From positions 1-51,564 of the forward strand of contig NZ_JADNBB010000034.1 of the NCBI RefSeq assembly GCF_015550595.1: a stretch of 51,564 nt of DNA. The letters are read 5' to 3'. The stretch comes from Parabacteroides goldsteinii (lineage in GTDB: Bacteria > Bacteroidota > Bacteroidia > Bacteroidales > Tannerellaceae). Positions 16,122 through 26,159 of the stretch are shown here, in pieces. Each line of letters starts with the position of its first letter. The first letter of the stretch is position 1. A model generated the notes under the pieces. It did no database searches. It was not told where the DNA came from and saw nothing but the letters and a program-made list of their open reading frames with translations. The translations under genes and the position numbers were made by a program.

Positions 16122-18692
16122 ATGAAAATCAAAGCGAATAACGCAAATAGTCCGATCTGGAAGGACGTTTATTCACATTCGATGCTCCCTGAAGCACTCC
16201 AGCCCTTACACGAAATAGCCACCAATCTTTGGTGGGTATGGAATCATGACGGAGCTAAATTATTTGGAAAAATCGACAAAAACCTGTGGGTTTCCACAGA
16301 AGGTAATCCTGTTCTTCTACTTCAAAGTTTATCATACAAACGCATTGAAGAGATTCAGGCAGACAAAGTTCTGATGGCTGAAATCCAGGAGGTTTATGCA
16401 AGCTTCAGAAAATATGTAGACGCTAAACCCGACACTACAAAACCTTCTGTAGCTTATTTCAGTATGGAATATGGTCTGACCAATATCCTGAAGATCTATT
16501 CAGGAGGTCTGGGTGTTCTGGCCGGCGACTATCTGAAAGAAGCCAGCGACAGTAATATCGACCTGACAGCAGTCGGTTTCCTGTATCGTTACGGATACTT
16601 CACCCAGTCTCTGTCAATGGACGGACAGCAGATTGCCAACTACGAACCGCAAAACTTCAACGCATTGCCTCTTACTCAGGTTATGCAGTCTAACGGCGAA
16701 CCGATGGTACTGGAAGTTCCCTACCCCGGAAGAACCGTATATGCTCATATCTGGAAAGTAAGCGTAGGCCGCGTACCTTTATACCTGATGGATACAGACA
16801 TTCCTCAGAACAGTGAATGGGATCGCTCGATCACTCACCAGCTATATGGTGGCGACTGGGAAAACCGTATGAAACAGGAATACTTGTTGGGTATCGGTGG
16901 TATCCTGATGCTGAACAAGCTGGGTATCAAGAAACAGGTTTACCATTGCAACGAAGGACATGCAGCTCTTATCAACGCACAGCGTCTGGTAGATTATATC
17001 CAGAACGACAAACTGACTTTCAATCAGGCATTGGAAGTCGTACGTGCTTCAGCCCTTTATACTGTACACACGCCGGTTCCTGCCGGACATGACTATTTCG
17101 ACGAAGGCCTGTTCGGTCGCTACATGGGTGAGTTCCCCGGCAAGCTGGGTATCAGCTGGCAGGAATTTATCGATATGGGACGCGAAAACCCGGGTTCAAA
17201 CGAAAAGTTCTCTATGAGTGTATTCGCTCTGAACACTTGCCAGGAAGCAAACGGCGTAAGCTGGTTGCACGGCAAAGTATCACAGAAGATGTTCGCGCCG
17301 GTATGGAAAGGTTACTTCCCCGACGAGTTGCATGTTAGCTGGGTCACCAACGGTGTACACATGCCAACATGGGCTTCTACCGAATGGAAACGCTTCTTCC
17401 ACGAACGTTTCGACAAGAAGTTCTTCGTAGACCAGTCAAACAAGAAATACTGGGAAGCTATCCAGAACGTCAACGACGATGATATCTGGGATATCCGTAA
17501 GACATTAAAGAGGAAACTGATCGAATATATCAAAGTTCAATACAAACAGAACTGGCTGAAAAACCAGGGCGATCCATCAAAGGTTGTCTCCGTACTTGAA
17601 AAGATCAACCCGAATGCACTGCTGATCGGTTTCGGTCGCCGTTTCGCTACATACAAACGTGCTCACCTGTTGTTTACCGACCTTGACCGTCTGGCTAAGA
17701 TCGTTAACAACGAAAAATATCCGATCCAGTTCGTATTTACCGGCAAAGCTCACCCGGCAGACGGTGGCGGTCAGGGATTGATCAAACATATCGTTGAAAT
17801 CTCCCGTCGTCCGGAATTCCTGGGTAAGATCATCTTCCTCGAAAACTACGACATGCGTCTGGCACGTCACCTGATCGCAGGTGTCGATGTTTGGTTGAAC
17901 ACTCCGACCCGTCCGTTGGAAGCATCCGGTACATCCGGCGAAAAAGCTGAAATGAACGGTGTATTGAACTTCTCTGTTCTCGACGGATGGTGGTATGAAG
18001 GTTACAAAGAAGGTGCAGGTTGGGCATTGACCGACAAACGTACTTACGAAAACCAACAGTATCAGGATCAGCTGGATGCAGCAACAATCTATCATATCCT
18101 GGAAGAAGAGATCATCCCGACTTACTACGCGAAAAACAGTAAAGGATACTCTCCGGAATGGATTCAGTGCATCAAGAATTCGATGTCACAGATCGCTCCC
18201 GACTATACAATGAAACGTATGTTGGATGACTATATTGACCGTTTCTATAACAAACTGGCTACCCGTTCGGCCCATCTGCGCGAAAACAGTTTTGCCGAAG
18301 CTAAAGCTATCGCAGCATGGAAAGAAGAAGTTGCCCAGCATTGGGATAGCTTCCAGGTAGATTCATTTACCTGTAGCCAGGACCTGTCTGCCGACAGCCC
18401 TGTTGTTGGTAAGGAATATTCATTCAATCTGGTGATCGACCGTAAAGATCTTCAGGGAATGTTAGGTGCCGAAGTGGTTGTAACCAAAGAAAATTCAGAA
18501 AATCACCAGCTTGAATTACTTTACACAAAACAGTTTGAGTTGAAGAAAGAAGAAGGATCTAAACTATTCTTCGAATTGAAAACAACTCCGAGTGAAGCAG
18601 GTATTCACAAGATGGGCTTCCGTATTTACCCTGTAAATAAAGAATTGCCTCATCGTATGGACTTCGCATACATTCGCTGGATCCAGTTATAA
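16122..18692 (+). CDS. glgP: Alpha-glucan (glycogen/maltodextrin) phosphorylase
   Basis: An 856-residue GT35 phosphorylase that releases glucose 1-phosphate from alpha-1,4-glucan. The N-terminal part (about 10-120) is the DUF3417 region ([16 protein letters not shown]) typical of the bacterial/archaeal 'alpha-glucan phosphorylase' subgroup. The pyridoxal phosphate site is [14 protein letters not shown] with Lys608, and [27 protein letters not shown] glycine-rich substrate site lies near 115-140. A C-terminal immunoglobulin-like extension (about 745-856) follows. Codon choice is noticeably regular, suggesting high expression. It works with the glycogen synthase upstream, and a strong terminator follows. 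Confidence 0.93.
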   Translation: MKIKANNANSPIWKDVYSHSMLPEALQPLHEIATNLWWVWNHDGAKLFGKIDKNLWVSTEGNPVLLLQSLSYKRIEEIQADKVLMAEIQEVYASFRKYVDAKPDTTKPSVAYFSMEYGLTNILKIYSGGLGVLAGDYLKEASDSNIDLTAVGFLYRYGYFTQSLSMDGQQIANYEPQNFNALPLTQVMQSNGEPMVLEVPYPGRTVYAHIWKVSVGRVPLYLMDTDIPQNSEWDRSITHQLYGGDWENRMKQEYLLGIGGILMLNKLGIKKQVYHCNEGHAALINAQRLVDYIQNDKLTFNQALEVVRASALYTVHTPVPAGHDYFDEGLFGRYMGEFPGKLGISWQEFIDMGRENPGSNEKFSMSVFALNTCQEANGVSWLHGKVSQKMFAPVWKGYFPDELHVSWVTNGVHMPTWASTEWKRFFHERFDKKFFVDQSNKKYWEAIQNVNDDDIWDIRKTLKRKLIEYIKVQYKQNWLKNQGDPSKVVSVLEKINPNALLIGFGRRFATYKRAHLLFTDLDRLAKIVNNEKYPIQFVFTGKAHPADGGGQGLIKHIVEISRRPEFLGKIIFLENYDMRLARHLIAGVDVWLNTPTRPLEASGTSGEKAEMNGVLNFSVLDGWWYEGYKEGAGWALTDKRTYENQQYQDQLDAATIYHILEEEIIPTYYAKNSKGYSPEWIQCIKNSMSQIAPDYTMKRMLDDYIDRFYNKLATRSAHLRENSFAEAKAIAAWKEEVAQHWDSFQVDSFTCSQDLSADSPVVGKEYSFNLVIDRKDLQGMLGAEVVVTKENSENHQLELLYTKQFELKKEEGSKLFFELKTTPSEAGIHKMGFRIYPVNKELPHRMDFAYIRWIQL

Positions 18693-18714
18693 GAAATAAT
18701 TCTATAACAGATAT

Positions 18715-18751
18715 AAAAAGGATGTTCCGAAAAAACGGAACATCCTTTTTT
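18715..18751. terminator. Strong bidirectional terminator between glgP and the susD-like gene
   Basis: GGATGTTCCG (18720-18729) pairs perfectly with CGGAACATCC around an A-only loop. A-run before and T-run after make it work on both strands, serving the convergent glgP and SusCD operons. Confidence 0.9.
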
Positions 18752-18758
18752 GTTTAAA

Positions 18759-20387
18759 TCAATATCCCGGATTCTGTGTCAGGTTACCGTTCAATAATAA
18801 AATATTTTCCGGTATGGGAAAAACGGTCGTATATCCATTCCCTTCATCCGGCAATTGCGGACGACTACTATACGGACGGGTAAACAGGCCGAAACGGACC
18901 AGATCCTGCCGCCTCCATCCTTCCCAGGCAAACTCAAGCTGGCGTTCTGCCAGCACATTATCCAAAGTAGCCCGCCTGTCAGGCATTTCCACACGTGAAC
19001 GGACCTGATTCAATTCTGCATCACCATTTTCTCCGTTACGTACTTTTGCTTCACTTTTCATCAACAAAACATCAGCATAACGAAACAAAACAATATCGTT
19101 ATCCGACAGCTTACCATCCTTAGTGCCCGTTTTATCGATCGCATATTTCTTCATGCGGGCACCTGCTACCTTTTCGGAAGTTCTTCCAGACACATCGAGA
19201 TCCACCTCCCAGGGTAAATAAACCAATACTACCCCATTATCCAGCCGGATGGTATCGCCATTCAGGTCAAACATGATACCGGCAAAATAACATTTATCGA
19301 AACGCGCATCTACCGAATCCGTATCATAGCCGAAAGTACGAAGTGCCTCTATAGTTGCGGAGGAACCGTTTTCACCCGATAGTCCATACGCTTTGGCATG
19401 GTTATAGTGGCGGGAACGAAACAGATATTGCATCTGGTTGGTGTAAAAATTCTTGTCCATCGGAATGGTAAATATATTCTCTACCGACGTTTCATTGAAC
19501 ACGGAAAAGTTATTTTCATAATCAGGGGAAAGCTGATAACCTTGCGCAGTAATGGAATCACAGTATGCCATAACTGTTTGCCAGGCATTCAAGCGTTGAC
19601 CGCCCACCTCAAAAAACAGGCTCTTTCCATCCGGACGACTACCGCTTGTCCAGTTATTATTCGTATAAACCTCCGCATTCAACACCAATTTTGCCAACAG
19701 GAAATAAGCCACCGGACGGGTCATACGACCGTAATAGTCGCCCAAGCGGTTACTCCGCTCCGTACTTAGAAACGGCAACGACTCCTGCAGTTCCTTCACA
19801 ACAAATTCAAAGACTTCCGCACGGGCACTCTGCTTCACCTCCTTCATCGGGGTGGAAGAAGACAATACCAGCGGCACACGTCCGAACAGATCGACCAGAT
19901 AATAGTAATACATCGCCCGGAAAGCCCTGACCTCGGCCATATAAGCCGGAATATATTTGTTGTTTGTCTGCTTGTAGAACTCATCCAAACGTTCAAGCGA
20001 TTTGTTACTTAACACGATCACCTTATACAAATATTCCCAGGTCGCCCGTATCGCATCGCTGTTGACACCCCACTTATGCAAGAACAACCCTTGCCAGAAA
20101 CCGCCGTCATACCAGTCACCGCCCCGGGTAGGCAGGATCGCTTCGTCGGTAGTAAAAGTATTCAGGTCGTAGATTCCCCGGTAAGTACCTTGCAATCCCT
20201 GGCTATCACTGAAACCTCCGACATAATTATAAAGAGTAGCCACCGTATTCAGATAAGCCGAGGTGGCATTATCATAAGCATCTTCCTCCGAGATCTGATC
20301 CCTCGGGTTCTCTTCCAGGAACTTACTGCATGACAAAAGCGTACAGACACCTAATATACCGGATAGTAAAACTAACTTTTTCATCAT
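18759..20387 (-). CDS. SusD/RagB-family outer-membrane lipoprotein
   Basis: A 542-residue SusD-like glycan- or nutrient-binding lipoprotein that caps the SusC channel at the cell surface. Signal peptide with lipobox LLSC and lipidated Cys20, followed by SKFLEENPRD, the usual mature start. Tetratricopeptide-like N-terminal helices include YMAEVRAFRAMYYYYLVDLF, a hallmark of the family, and the C-terminus ends with ERQLEFAWEGWRRQDLVRFG and PIPENILLLN...NPGY, also typical. It lies 9 bp after the SusC gene. No hydrolase or regulator is adjacent, so the ligand cannot be guessed. Confidence 0.93.
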   Translation of the reverse strand: MMKKLVLLSGILGVCTLLSCSKFLEENPRDQISEEDAYDNATSAYLNTVATLYNYVGGFSDSQGLQGTYRGIYDLNTFTTDEAILPTRGGDWYDGGFWQGLFLHKWGVNSDAIRATWEYLYKVIVLSNKSLERLDEFYKQTNNKYIPAYMAEVRAFRAMYYYYLVDLFGRVPLVLSSSTPMKEVKQSARAEVFEFVVKELQESLPFLSTERSNRLGDYYGRMTRPVAYFLLAKLVLNAEVYTNNNWTSGSRPDGKSLFFEVGGQRLNAWQTVMAYCDSITAQGYQLSPDYENNFSVFNETSVENIFTIPMDKNFYTNQMQYLFRSRHYNHAKAYGLSGENGSSATIEALRTFGYDTDSVDARFDKCYFAGIMFDLNGDTIRLDNGVVLVYLPWEVDLDVSGRTSEKVAGARMKKYAIDKTGTKDGKLSDNDIVLFRYADVLLMKSEAKVRNGENGDAELNQVRSRVEMPDRRATLDNVLAERQLEFAWEGWRRQDLVRFGLFTRPYSSRPQLPDEGNGYTTVFPIPENILLLNGNLTQNPGY

Positions 20388-20396
20388 AATAAATCA

Positions 20397-23183
20397 TTAA
20401 AATTGAAAACTCAGGCCAACGGTATAAGAACGGTAAACCGGATAATTCCGTTTATCGTCTATTCCCAGGGTGTTATTTACAATATAGCTGTTAATCATAG
20501 GCGTAAGGCCGGAGTATCCGGTAATTGTCGCCAAGTTGTTGATAGAACACGACAACCGGAGGTTCTGCACATATTTCTTCCATCTCCCCAATGGGACATT
20601 CCATCCGACAGTCAGGTAATCGAAGTTGATATAATCGCCTTTTTCCAACCAATAGTCTGTAGCCGTCTGATCCTGGATATTCTGTTCGGGTGCCCCCTTC
20701 ATCACATTATAATCGGGAAAACTATTCATATTCATATAGGTAAGAGCCGTACCATTATAAATCTTATGACCGAAAGCACCGTTTATCTGTAAAGAAATAT
20801 CGAAGTATTTATACCGGAAACTGATATTCGACCCCAGCATTGTTTTCGGAGTAGCTTGTCCCGCTATATAACGGTCTTCTCCATCTTCAATATTCACATC
20901 ACCACCATTCAGGTCGGCTATTTCGTATTTATAACCGCCATTTTCCATCTGTGTCAACCCGGTACAATGAGGGAGATAAAAAACGCCCAACGGTTGTCCT
21001 ACCACCTGATAGACGATATGATTATATCCACCGTGGAAACCTGCCCCGTTCAAGTCGGAGATACTGGTATATTGGGGAGCCGACATTTGTTCTCCCTTAT
21101 AAACTCCGCTCAGGGAAAGTAACTTGTTTTGCTGGAAAGTCACATTCACGTTCACACTCAGTTCCAGATCTTTTGTTTGTAAAGGAGTAACCCCAAACCC
21201 CAGTTCGACACCGCTATTGCGCATAGATCCCAGGTTGGCCAGCAATTTATTGTAGGCAAACGGCGGAACGCTTACATCATACAAGTAAAGCATATCACTC
21301 GTCTTCGAATTATAATAATCAAAAGTCATCAACAGTCGGTTACGAAAAAAGCCGACATCTATACCTGCGTTCACCGTACGCTTCACCTCCCACTTTAAAT
21401 CAGGATTAGCGTTTCGTATTACTCCCATCGTCACGGTCGGAGTTCCTCCGACAGAGACAACCCCGTTGGGTTTAACCAATTGAAGAGAGTTGTAGGAGTC
21501 AATAGCATCCTGGTTACCGGACAGACCGTAACCGGCACGTATCTTCAGGTTATTCAGAAATGTAAACTGCTTCATAAACACCTCTTCACTCACCACCCAA
21601 GCAGCCGAAACGGAAGGAAAGAATCCCCATTTATTATTTTTCCCGACCTTCGACGAAGCATCCGCGCGGGCGTTGACCGTCGCCACATAACGCCCGGCAT
21701 AAACATAATTCACACGTCCCAGAAAAGAACTCAGACGCGGATCTTCATAATACGAATTGGTACCTTCCCACAAACGTACCGCACCTGCCTGCAAGTTATT
21801 ATAACCGAATTTATCTGTCGAGAAATTCGTTACCGTCGTATAAAAGCCGGTCAGGATATTCTTCTGTGCCTCTGCCAGCCCAAGCGCATCCAGTTGATGC
21901 TTTCCCCAACTGTTGGAGTAGCTCAACATGATATTCCCCAATATATCTTCCATCTTCCTTTCTCCTTTATAGGCCTGCCCGTGTGCCCATACCGTAGTAG
22001 GCAGATATTGGGAATTGTCTATTACATTATAAGTATAGGAACCGAATGCTGAAAACTTAAGATATTTATTCAGGTTGACCGTAAACTTCAAATGCGTATT
22101 AAAATGAGCATTCGAATCGTCATCCTTCACCTCCAGCCAAGCTAGCGGATTGGTGATCTGGCTGGCATTGGTTACCCCGTTCCATCCCCCGGTCTGTTCA
22201 TCCCGGTGATCGGGATATGTCGGATTGAAAGCTGCCGCCGAATAAAACATCTTCTGGATATCATTCAGGTAACGATTCTTTTGCAGAGAGCCGAAAACGC
22301 CCATATCTATTTTCAACCTGTCGGTAAAAGCCTTTTGAGAGATATCCAGTTTAACAGTGAAGTTCTGGAAATCATTTGTCCGAACCACCCCGCCACGATC
22401 CATAACACCCAGGGATGCGCGGTAATTGGAAGTTTCCGAACCACCGCCTAAAGCAATATGATGATTCTGTATGATCCCGGTATGAGTGATCTCATCCGGG
22501 AAATTCGTATTATATCCCAGGTCAAGTATATCTATATGCCTTTCTGCCGCCACCGCGCGGAAATCATCCCCCGACAACATCCTCATATTCTTATAGACAG
22601 CCTCAATCCCGAAACTGCCGTCATAACTGATACTGAATGCACCGCCTTTTCCCTTCTTCGTCGCCACTTCGATCACCCCCGAAGCGCCACGCGAACCATA
22701 CTGCGCTGTTTCGGAAGCATCTTTCAGGATAGTAAAACTTTCGATATCCGCCGGGTAAATGGCACTGAGTGTATTCAGGTCGGAAGAAACGCCGTCGATA
22801 ATGACCAGCGGATCGTTACCACCCGTCAGGGAAGTTGTTCCTCTCACCCGAACGGAACTCAAAGCTGCCACCCTGTTCGCCCCCGTGGAAATACTGACCC
22901 CCGCCGCCTGTCCGCTCAGAGCATTCAGTGAACTGGATACAAAGCCCTTGTTCATACGTTTCTCTGAAACCTTATCGACAGAACCGGAAATAGTCCGCTG
23001 GCTACCAGTAGCATACCCGACAGTGATCTCGTCGTCCGTTATCACACTATCGGGTACAATAATCCGGAACGTATCCGGCAATAACGGAACGATCTGCGCC
23101 TGAGCCATAAACCGGCAACAAAGAAACAATAGGATAATGAAGGTAATTACCCTCTTTAAACAGGTATTAAATGGATTAGTCAT
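20397..23183 (-). CDS. SusC/RagA-family TonB-dependent transporter, short form
   Basis: A 928-residue SusC-like outer-membrane transporter. Signal peptide about 1-30, TonB box DEITVGYATG (51-60), plug domain with VRVRGTTSLTGGNDPLVIIDG and FTILKDASETAQYGSRGASG, then a beta barrel ending in aromatic TVGLSFQF. It lacks the roughly 80-residue CarboxypepD_reg domain that precedes the TonB box in most SusC proteins, and has no STN domain, so sigma/FecR signalling is not expected. About 418 bp separate it from mdh; that gap contains a 22-bp repeat array. Forms a pair with the SusD-like lipoprotein. Substrate unknown. Confidence 0.92.
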   Translation of the reverse strand: MTNPFNTCLKRVITFIILLFLCCRFMAQAQIVPLLPDTFRIIVPDSVITDDEITVGYATGSQRTISGSVDKVSEKRMNKGFVSSSLNALSGQAAGVSISTGANRVAALSSVRVRGTTSLTGGNDPLVIIDGVSSDLNTLSAIYPADIESFTILKDASETAQYGSRGASGVIEVATKKGKGGAFSISYDGSFGIEAVYKNMRMLSGDDFRAVAAERHIDILDLGYNTNFPDEITHTGIIQNHHIALGGGSETSNYRASLGVMDRGGVVRTNDFQNFTVKLDISQKAFTDRLKIDMGVFGSLQKNRYLNDIQKMFYSAAAFNPTYPDHRDEQTGGWNGVTNASQITNPLAWLEVKDDDSNAHFNTHLKFTVNLNKYLKFSAFGSYTYNVIDNSQYLPTTVWAHGQAYKGERKMEDILGNIMLSYSNSWGKHQLDALGLAEAQKNILTGFYTTVTNFSTDKFGYNNLQAGAVRLWEGTNSYYEDPRLSSFLGRVNYVYAGRYVATVNARADASSKVGKNNKWGFFPSVSAAWVVSEEVFMKQFTFLNNLKIRAGYGLSGNQDAIDSYNSLQLVKPNGVVSVGGTPTVTMGVIRNANPDLKWEVKRTVNAGIDVGFFRNRLLMTFDYYNSKTSDMLYLYDVSVPPFAYNKLLANLGSMRNSGVELGFGVTPLQTKDLELSVNVNVTFQQNKLLSLSGVYKGEQMSAPQYTSISDLNGAGFHGGYNHIVYQVVGQPLGVFYLPHCTGLTQMENGGYKYEIADLNGGDVNIEDGEDRYIAGQATPKTMLGSNISFRYKYFDISLQINGAFGHKIYNGTALTYMNMNSFPDYNVMKGAPEQNIQDQTATDYWLEKGDYINFDYLTVGWNVPLGRWKKYVQNLRLSCSINNLATITGYSGLTPMINSYIVNNTLGIDDKRNYPVYRSYTVGLSFQF

Positions 23184-23315
23184 ATTATAACTGATTTAAG
23201 ATTAAAAGACCCCTTATGATAAAAACGTTTGAACAGCAATGATTGTTCATTCATATCCACAATTTGTTCGTTCTCCTTCTACCGTCGACACAACATTCTA
23301 TTTTAAAGGAAAACC

Positions 23316-23425
23316 TTTTGCCACCGCATAGGCAAAGCTTTGCCATCGAATCCGCACTGTTTTGCCACCGTATTGGCACAGTTGTGCCATTTAAAACGCA
23401 AAGTATTGCCATTCAAGGCGCAATA
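23316..23425. repeat. Tandem array A: five 22-bp units with dyad symmetry
   Basis: Units start at 23316, 23338, 23360, 23382 and 23404, exactly 22 bp apart. They share the form xTTTGCCA(C/T)CGnATn(G)GCAmAG; units 1 and 3 are closest. Junctions create palindromes: GGCAAAGCTTTGCC (23331-23344) is perfect and GGCACAGTTGTGCC (23375-23388) nearly so. The last unit folds into AAGTATTG / CAATACTT. It lies between the susC-like gene and mdh, in a 418-bp gap that otherwise shows only the mdh promoter. There are no spacers and no coding frame. Function unknown. Confidence 0.8.
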
Positions 23426-23537
23426 CTTTTGACTAAAGATAGAAAAGAGAAGGAATAGCGATTGAGATTTAGTGATAATTAATAATAGGAGCCGATAAAT
23501 TATTTACGGAAATATTTCTTTATTCGCCAATACATTG

Positions 23538-23545
23538 TACCTTTG
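23538..23545 (+). promoter_or_regulatory. -7 box of mdh
   Basis: TACCTTTG, full match to TAnnTTTG, 56 bp upstream of the start codon. Confidence 0.6.
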
Positions 23546-23601
23546 TCCACGTTAAAAACAGGAAGTATTTTTATAAGTAATAACATATAAAACTTATTAT
23601 T

Positions 23602-24543
23602 ATGTCTAAAGTAACAGTTGTTGGCGCCGGTAATGTAGGTGCTACTTGCGCAAATGTTCTTGCCTTCAATGAAGTGGCAGACGAAGTTGTAATGCTTGAT
23701 GTTAAGGAAGGTGTTTCCGAAGGTAAAGCAATGGATATGATGCAGACAGCTCAGCTGCTGGGTTTCGATACAACAGTCGTAGGTTGCACTAACGACTATG
23801 CTCAAACTGCAAATTCTGATGTTGTTGTTATCACTTCAGGTATTCCCCGTAAACCGGGTATGACTCGTGAAGAGTTGATCGGTGTTAACGCTGGTATCGT
23901 TAAGAGTGTAGCAGAAAATCTCCTGAAATATTCTCCGAATGCAATTATCGTAGTTATCTCTAACCCGATGGATACAATGACTTATCTGGCATTGAAGGCT
24001 CTGGGTGTTCCTAAAAACCGTATCATCGGTATGGGTGGCGCATTGGATAGCTCACGTTTCAAATATTTCTTGTCTCAGGCTCTGGGATGCAATGCTAACG
24101 AAGTAGAAGGTATGGTAATCGGTGGTCACGGCGATACAACCATGATCCCTCTGGCTCGCTTGGCCACTTACAAAGGTATCCCTGTCAGCAAACTGTTGAG
24201 TGCTGAAAAACTGCAGGAAGTGGTTGCTTCTACTATGGTTGGTGGTGCTACACTGACTAAACTATTGGGAACTTCTGCATGGTATGCACCGGGTGCTGCC
24301 GGAGCATTCGTTGTTGAATCTATCATCCACAACCAGTGTAAAATGGTTCCTTGTTCAGTTTATCTGGAAGGAGAATACGGTGAATCAGACCTTTGCATCG
24401 GTGTTCCTGTTATCCTGGGAAAGAACGGTATCGAAAAGATCGTTGAACTGGAATTGACAGCAGAAGAAAAAGAATTGTTCGCTAAGAGCGCTGCCGCTGT
24501 TAAGGGAACAAACGCTGCTCTGAAAGAAGTAGGTGCATTATAA
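23602..24543 (+). CDS. mdh: Malate dehydrogenase (LDH-like type)
   Basis: A 313-residue NAD-dependent malate dehydrogenase of the lactate-dehydrogenase-like group, which interconverts malate and oxaloacetate; in anaerobic Bacteroidales it works in the reductive branch to fumarate and succinate. Seen: nucleotide site GAGNVG (8-13), adenine-binding Asp33 in MLDV, substrate arginines Arg83 (GIPRKPGM), Arg89 and Arg152, and catalytic His176 in GGHGDTTM. Arg83 in place of Gln separates it from lactate dehydrogenase. Codon use is strongly biased, as for abundant enzymes. Single-gene transcript with promoter and terminator. Confidence 0.96.
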   Translation: MSKVTVVGAGNVGATCANVLAFNEVADEVVMLDVKEGVSEGKAMDMMQTAQLLGFDTTVVGCTNDYAQTANSDVVVITSGIPRKPGMTREELIGVNAGIVKSVAENLLKYSPNAIIVVISNPMDTMTYLALKALGVPKNRIIGMGGALDSSRFKYFLSQALGCNANEVEGMVIGGHGDTTMIPLARLATYKGIPVSKLLSAEKLQEVVASTMVGGATLTKLLGTSAWYAPGAAGAFVVESIIHNQCKMVPCSVYLEGEYGESDLCIGVPVILGKNGIEKIVELELTAEEKELFAKSAAAVKGTNAALKEVGAL

Positions 24544-24572
24544 TCAGTAAACATACTCATTGATTATATAGG

Positions 24573-24606
24573 AAAGAGGATGGCTCTACGGAGTCATCCT
24601 CTTTTT
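24573..24606 (+). terminator. mdh terminator
   Basis: AAGAGGATGGCTC (24575-24587) and GAGTCATCCTCTT form a stem with one wobble around TACG, followed by T5. It is also the 3' boundary of the convergent acetyltransferase gene. Confidence 0.85.
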
Positions 24607-24616
24607 ATTTTTACTG

Positions 24617-25357
24617 TTAGTCAGGAGATAAATACTTATTGATACATCTACGGTCCCAATTGATCCCCCGCTTTACAATTTTTGCAGGAATACCAGCAAT
24701 GATCACATTCGATTCATTAAATTCTTTTGTTACTACACTTCCCCAGCCGACAATACTATTATCCAATATTTTTACATTCTTGCCTATCTTTGTGTCTTTT
24801 CCTATCCATACATGCTTGCCTATTTCTATACTTTCAGCAAAATTTATCGGCTCTCCTTCCAAATTCATTATCGTATGTGCATCGGTACACCAAAGATCGA
24901 TGCCCCAGCTTAACTGACTGTCATCTCCAATACTAACGTGCGAATCATCTTCCTGCAAATACAATGTAACCCCATTGATTACCACACGGTTTCCAATATC
25001 TACCCGGCAGTTGTTAGCCACCCTCGAAACGCCTGCACCCAGTCCCGGCAGTTGCCCGATGATAAGCTTCAAGCCCGTCATGCCCAATATGGTAGAATAA
25101 CGCAAGATTATCGTTCCTATATTAACGACATTGTTATCCCCTTTTACAATCAGAAGAAACCCATCACAAAGAAGCAATTCTTCCGCACTAGCTTCAGAAT
25201 CAAAACACATGGAGATGCGATTGTTGTTACCTATGATTGTAATATTGGCTTGATTAATGATCTTATTGAATTTTGCATTCCGGGAAGAAATACAATCAAT
25301 TTTATCATGAGGAAAAATTAATGTAAACTCATTAGACTGTCCGTCAATACGTTCCAT
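24617..25357 (-). CDS. Left-handed beta-helix (hexapeptide repeat) acyltransferase
   Basis: A 246-residue protein of the LbH acyltransferase fold. Residues about 35-75 and 110-220 contain hexapeptide repeats of the type (I/V)GNNNRI and IGKDTKIGKNVKI. SIEIGKHVWIGKDTKIG with WTDAH-like LWCTDAHTI upstream matches the catalytic His region of sugar O-acetyltransferases, and GIPAKIVKRGI is the usual C-terminal motif. It would transfer an acetyl group to a sugar, probably of a surface glycan. Such genes are usually in capsule clusters; this one stands alone between mdh and the sigma factor gene, so its acceptor is unclear. Confidence 0.82.
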   Translation of the reverse strand: MERIDGQSNEFTLIFPHDKIDCISSRNAKFNKIINQANITIIGNNNRISMCFDSEASAEELLLCDGFLLIVKGDNNVVNIGTIILRYSTILGMTGLKLIIGQLPGLGAGVSRVANNCRVDIGNRVVINGVTLYLQEDDSHVSIGDDSQLSWGIDLWCTDAHTIMNLEGEPINFAESIEIGKHVWIGKDTKIGKNVKILDNSIVGWGSVVTKEFNESNVIIAGIPAKIVKRGINWDRRCINKYLSPD

Positions 25358-25420
25358 ATCATTTAGAATATTATAGTTTGTACTCGTCCCCTTCTTATAA
25401 GAGATTTTATTTCACTTCTT

Positions 25421-25428
25421 CAAATATA
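25421..25428 (-). promoter_or_regulatory. -7 box of the acyltransferase gene
   Basis: Minus strand TATATTTG, full match, about 64 bp before the start codon at 25357. Confidence 0.5.
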
Positions 25429-25491
25429 CGAAAAGGAACTGACTAATACTCATTATACTAGTCCTTATTCTTCAGGAAATAATTTTATTCC

Positions 25492-25499
25492 TATCTTTA
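25492..25499 (+). promoter_or_regulatory. Candidate -7 box of the ECF sigma gene
   Basis: TATCTTTA, one mismatch from TAnnTTTG, 28 bp before the start codon. An imperfect inverted repeat with arms GACTA (25441-25445) and TAGTC (25459-25463) lies at the expected -33 to -60 position. Confidence 0.45.
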
Positions 25500-25526
25500 C
25501 ACGCTCAAGACAAGATAGTACTATTT

Positions 25527-26102
25527 ATGCCTGAAAAATCAATACATTGTGAGACGATAAAGAGACTTCGTGAAGGGTCGTATGAGGCTTTTGATACATT
25601 ATATAATGTATATGCCGACTCCTTATACGGATTTGCTCTGTTGCATACCAAATCAATTGTACAAGCAGAAGATATTGTTCAGGACACTTTCCTTAAACTG
25701 TGGAATATGAGGGAGTCTTTATCGGTGGAAGGTTCTTTCAAATCCATGCTGTTCACTATCGCTAAAAACCATGTAATAGATATTTTCCGCCAACAGGTTA
25801 ACCGGGCTGACTTTGAAGATTACATCGCTTTTTGTGAAGATGAAAACCTACTGGACAACACATCCGTCGAGAAAGTATATTACGACGATTTTCTGGAAAA
25901 GTTAGCAATTGCCAAACAAAAACTAACACCCGCTCAACGTAATATTTTTGAAATGAGCCGTGAGGAAGGAATGAGCAATACCGAAATAGCCGCCGCCTCG
26001 AACCTGTCAGAACAAACCGTAAAGAACCATTTATCCGCTGCTTTAAAAGTATTACGCACCGAACTTCGCAAATACAACTTCATCTTTGCTCTCTTTATTT
26101 AA
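25527..26102 (+). CDS. ECF RNA polymerase sigma-70 factor (FecI-type)
   Basis: A 191-residue extracytoplasmic-function sigma factor of the Bacteroides family. Region 2 is recognised by QAEDIVQDTFLKLWNMRE (about residues 50-67) and LFTIAKNHVIDIFRQ. Region 4 by LTPAQRNIFEMSREEGMSN and NLSEQTVKNHLSAALKVLR. It is followed by a FecR anti-sigma gene and an STN-bearing SusC, the classical trans-envelope switch in which the substrate-loaded transporter releases the sigma factor. It should activate the promoter ahead of the SusC gene, where no TAnnTTTG box is seen. In B. thetaiotaomicron many such pairs control host-glycan loci. Confidence 0.93.
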   Translation: MPEKSIHCETIKRLREGSYEAFDTLYNVYADSLYGFALLHTKSIVQAEDIVQDTFLKLWNMRESLSVEGSFKSMLFTIAKNHVIDIFRQQVNRADFEDYIAFCEDENLLDNTSVEKVYYDDFLEKLAIAKQKLTPAQRNIFEMSREEGMSNTEIAAASNLSEQTVKNHLSAALKVLRTELRKYNFIFALFI

Positions 26103-26113
26103 GCACTCATAAA

Positions 26114-26159
26114 ATATGTTTTAGAACATATCAAAATGGCTGGTACTATTTTGGTACCA
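26114..26159. promoter_or_regulatory. Two inverted repeats between sigma and anti-sigma genes
   Basis: ATATGTT-TTAG-AACATAT (26114-26131) is a perfect stem-loop. TGGTAC-N7-GTACCA (26141-26146 and 26154-26159) is a second. They lie in the sigma to FecR gap before the FecR start at 26190, and could tune the sigma/anti-sigma ratio. No T-run follows, so they are not ordinary terminators. Confidence 0.4.

Noticed and set aside
20397-23183. Phase-variable promoter in front of the short SusC
   Set aside because: No pair of inverted repeats bracketing an invertible promoter could be found around 23184-23315.
23316-23425. CRISPR array
   Set aside because: Repeats are contiguous, without unique spacers, and no cas genes are near. 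The same applies to 35865-36018.
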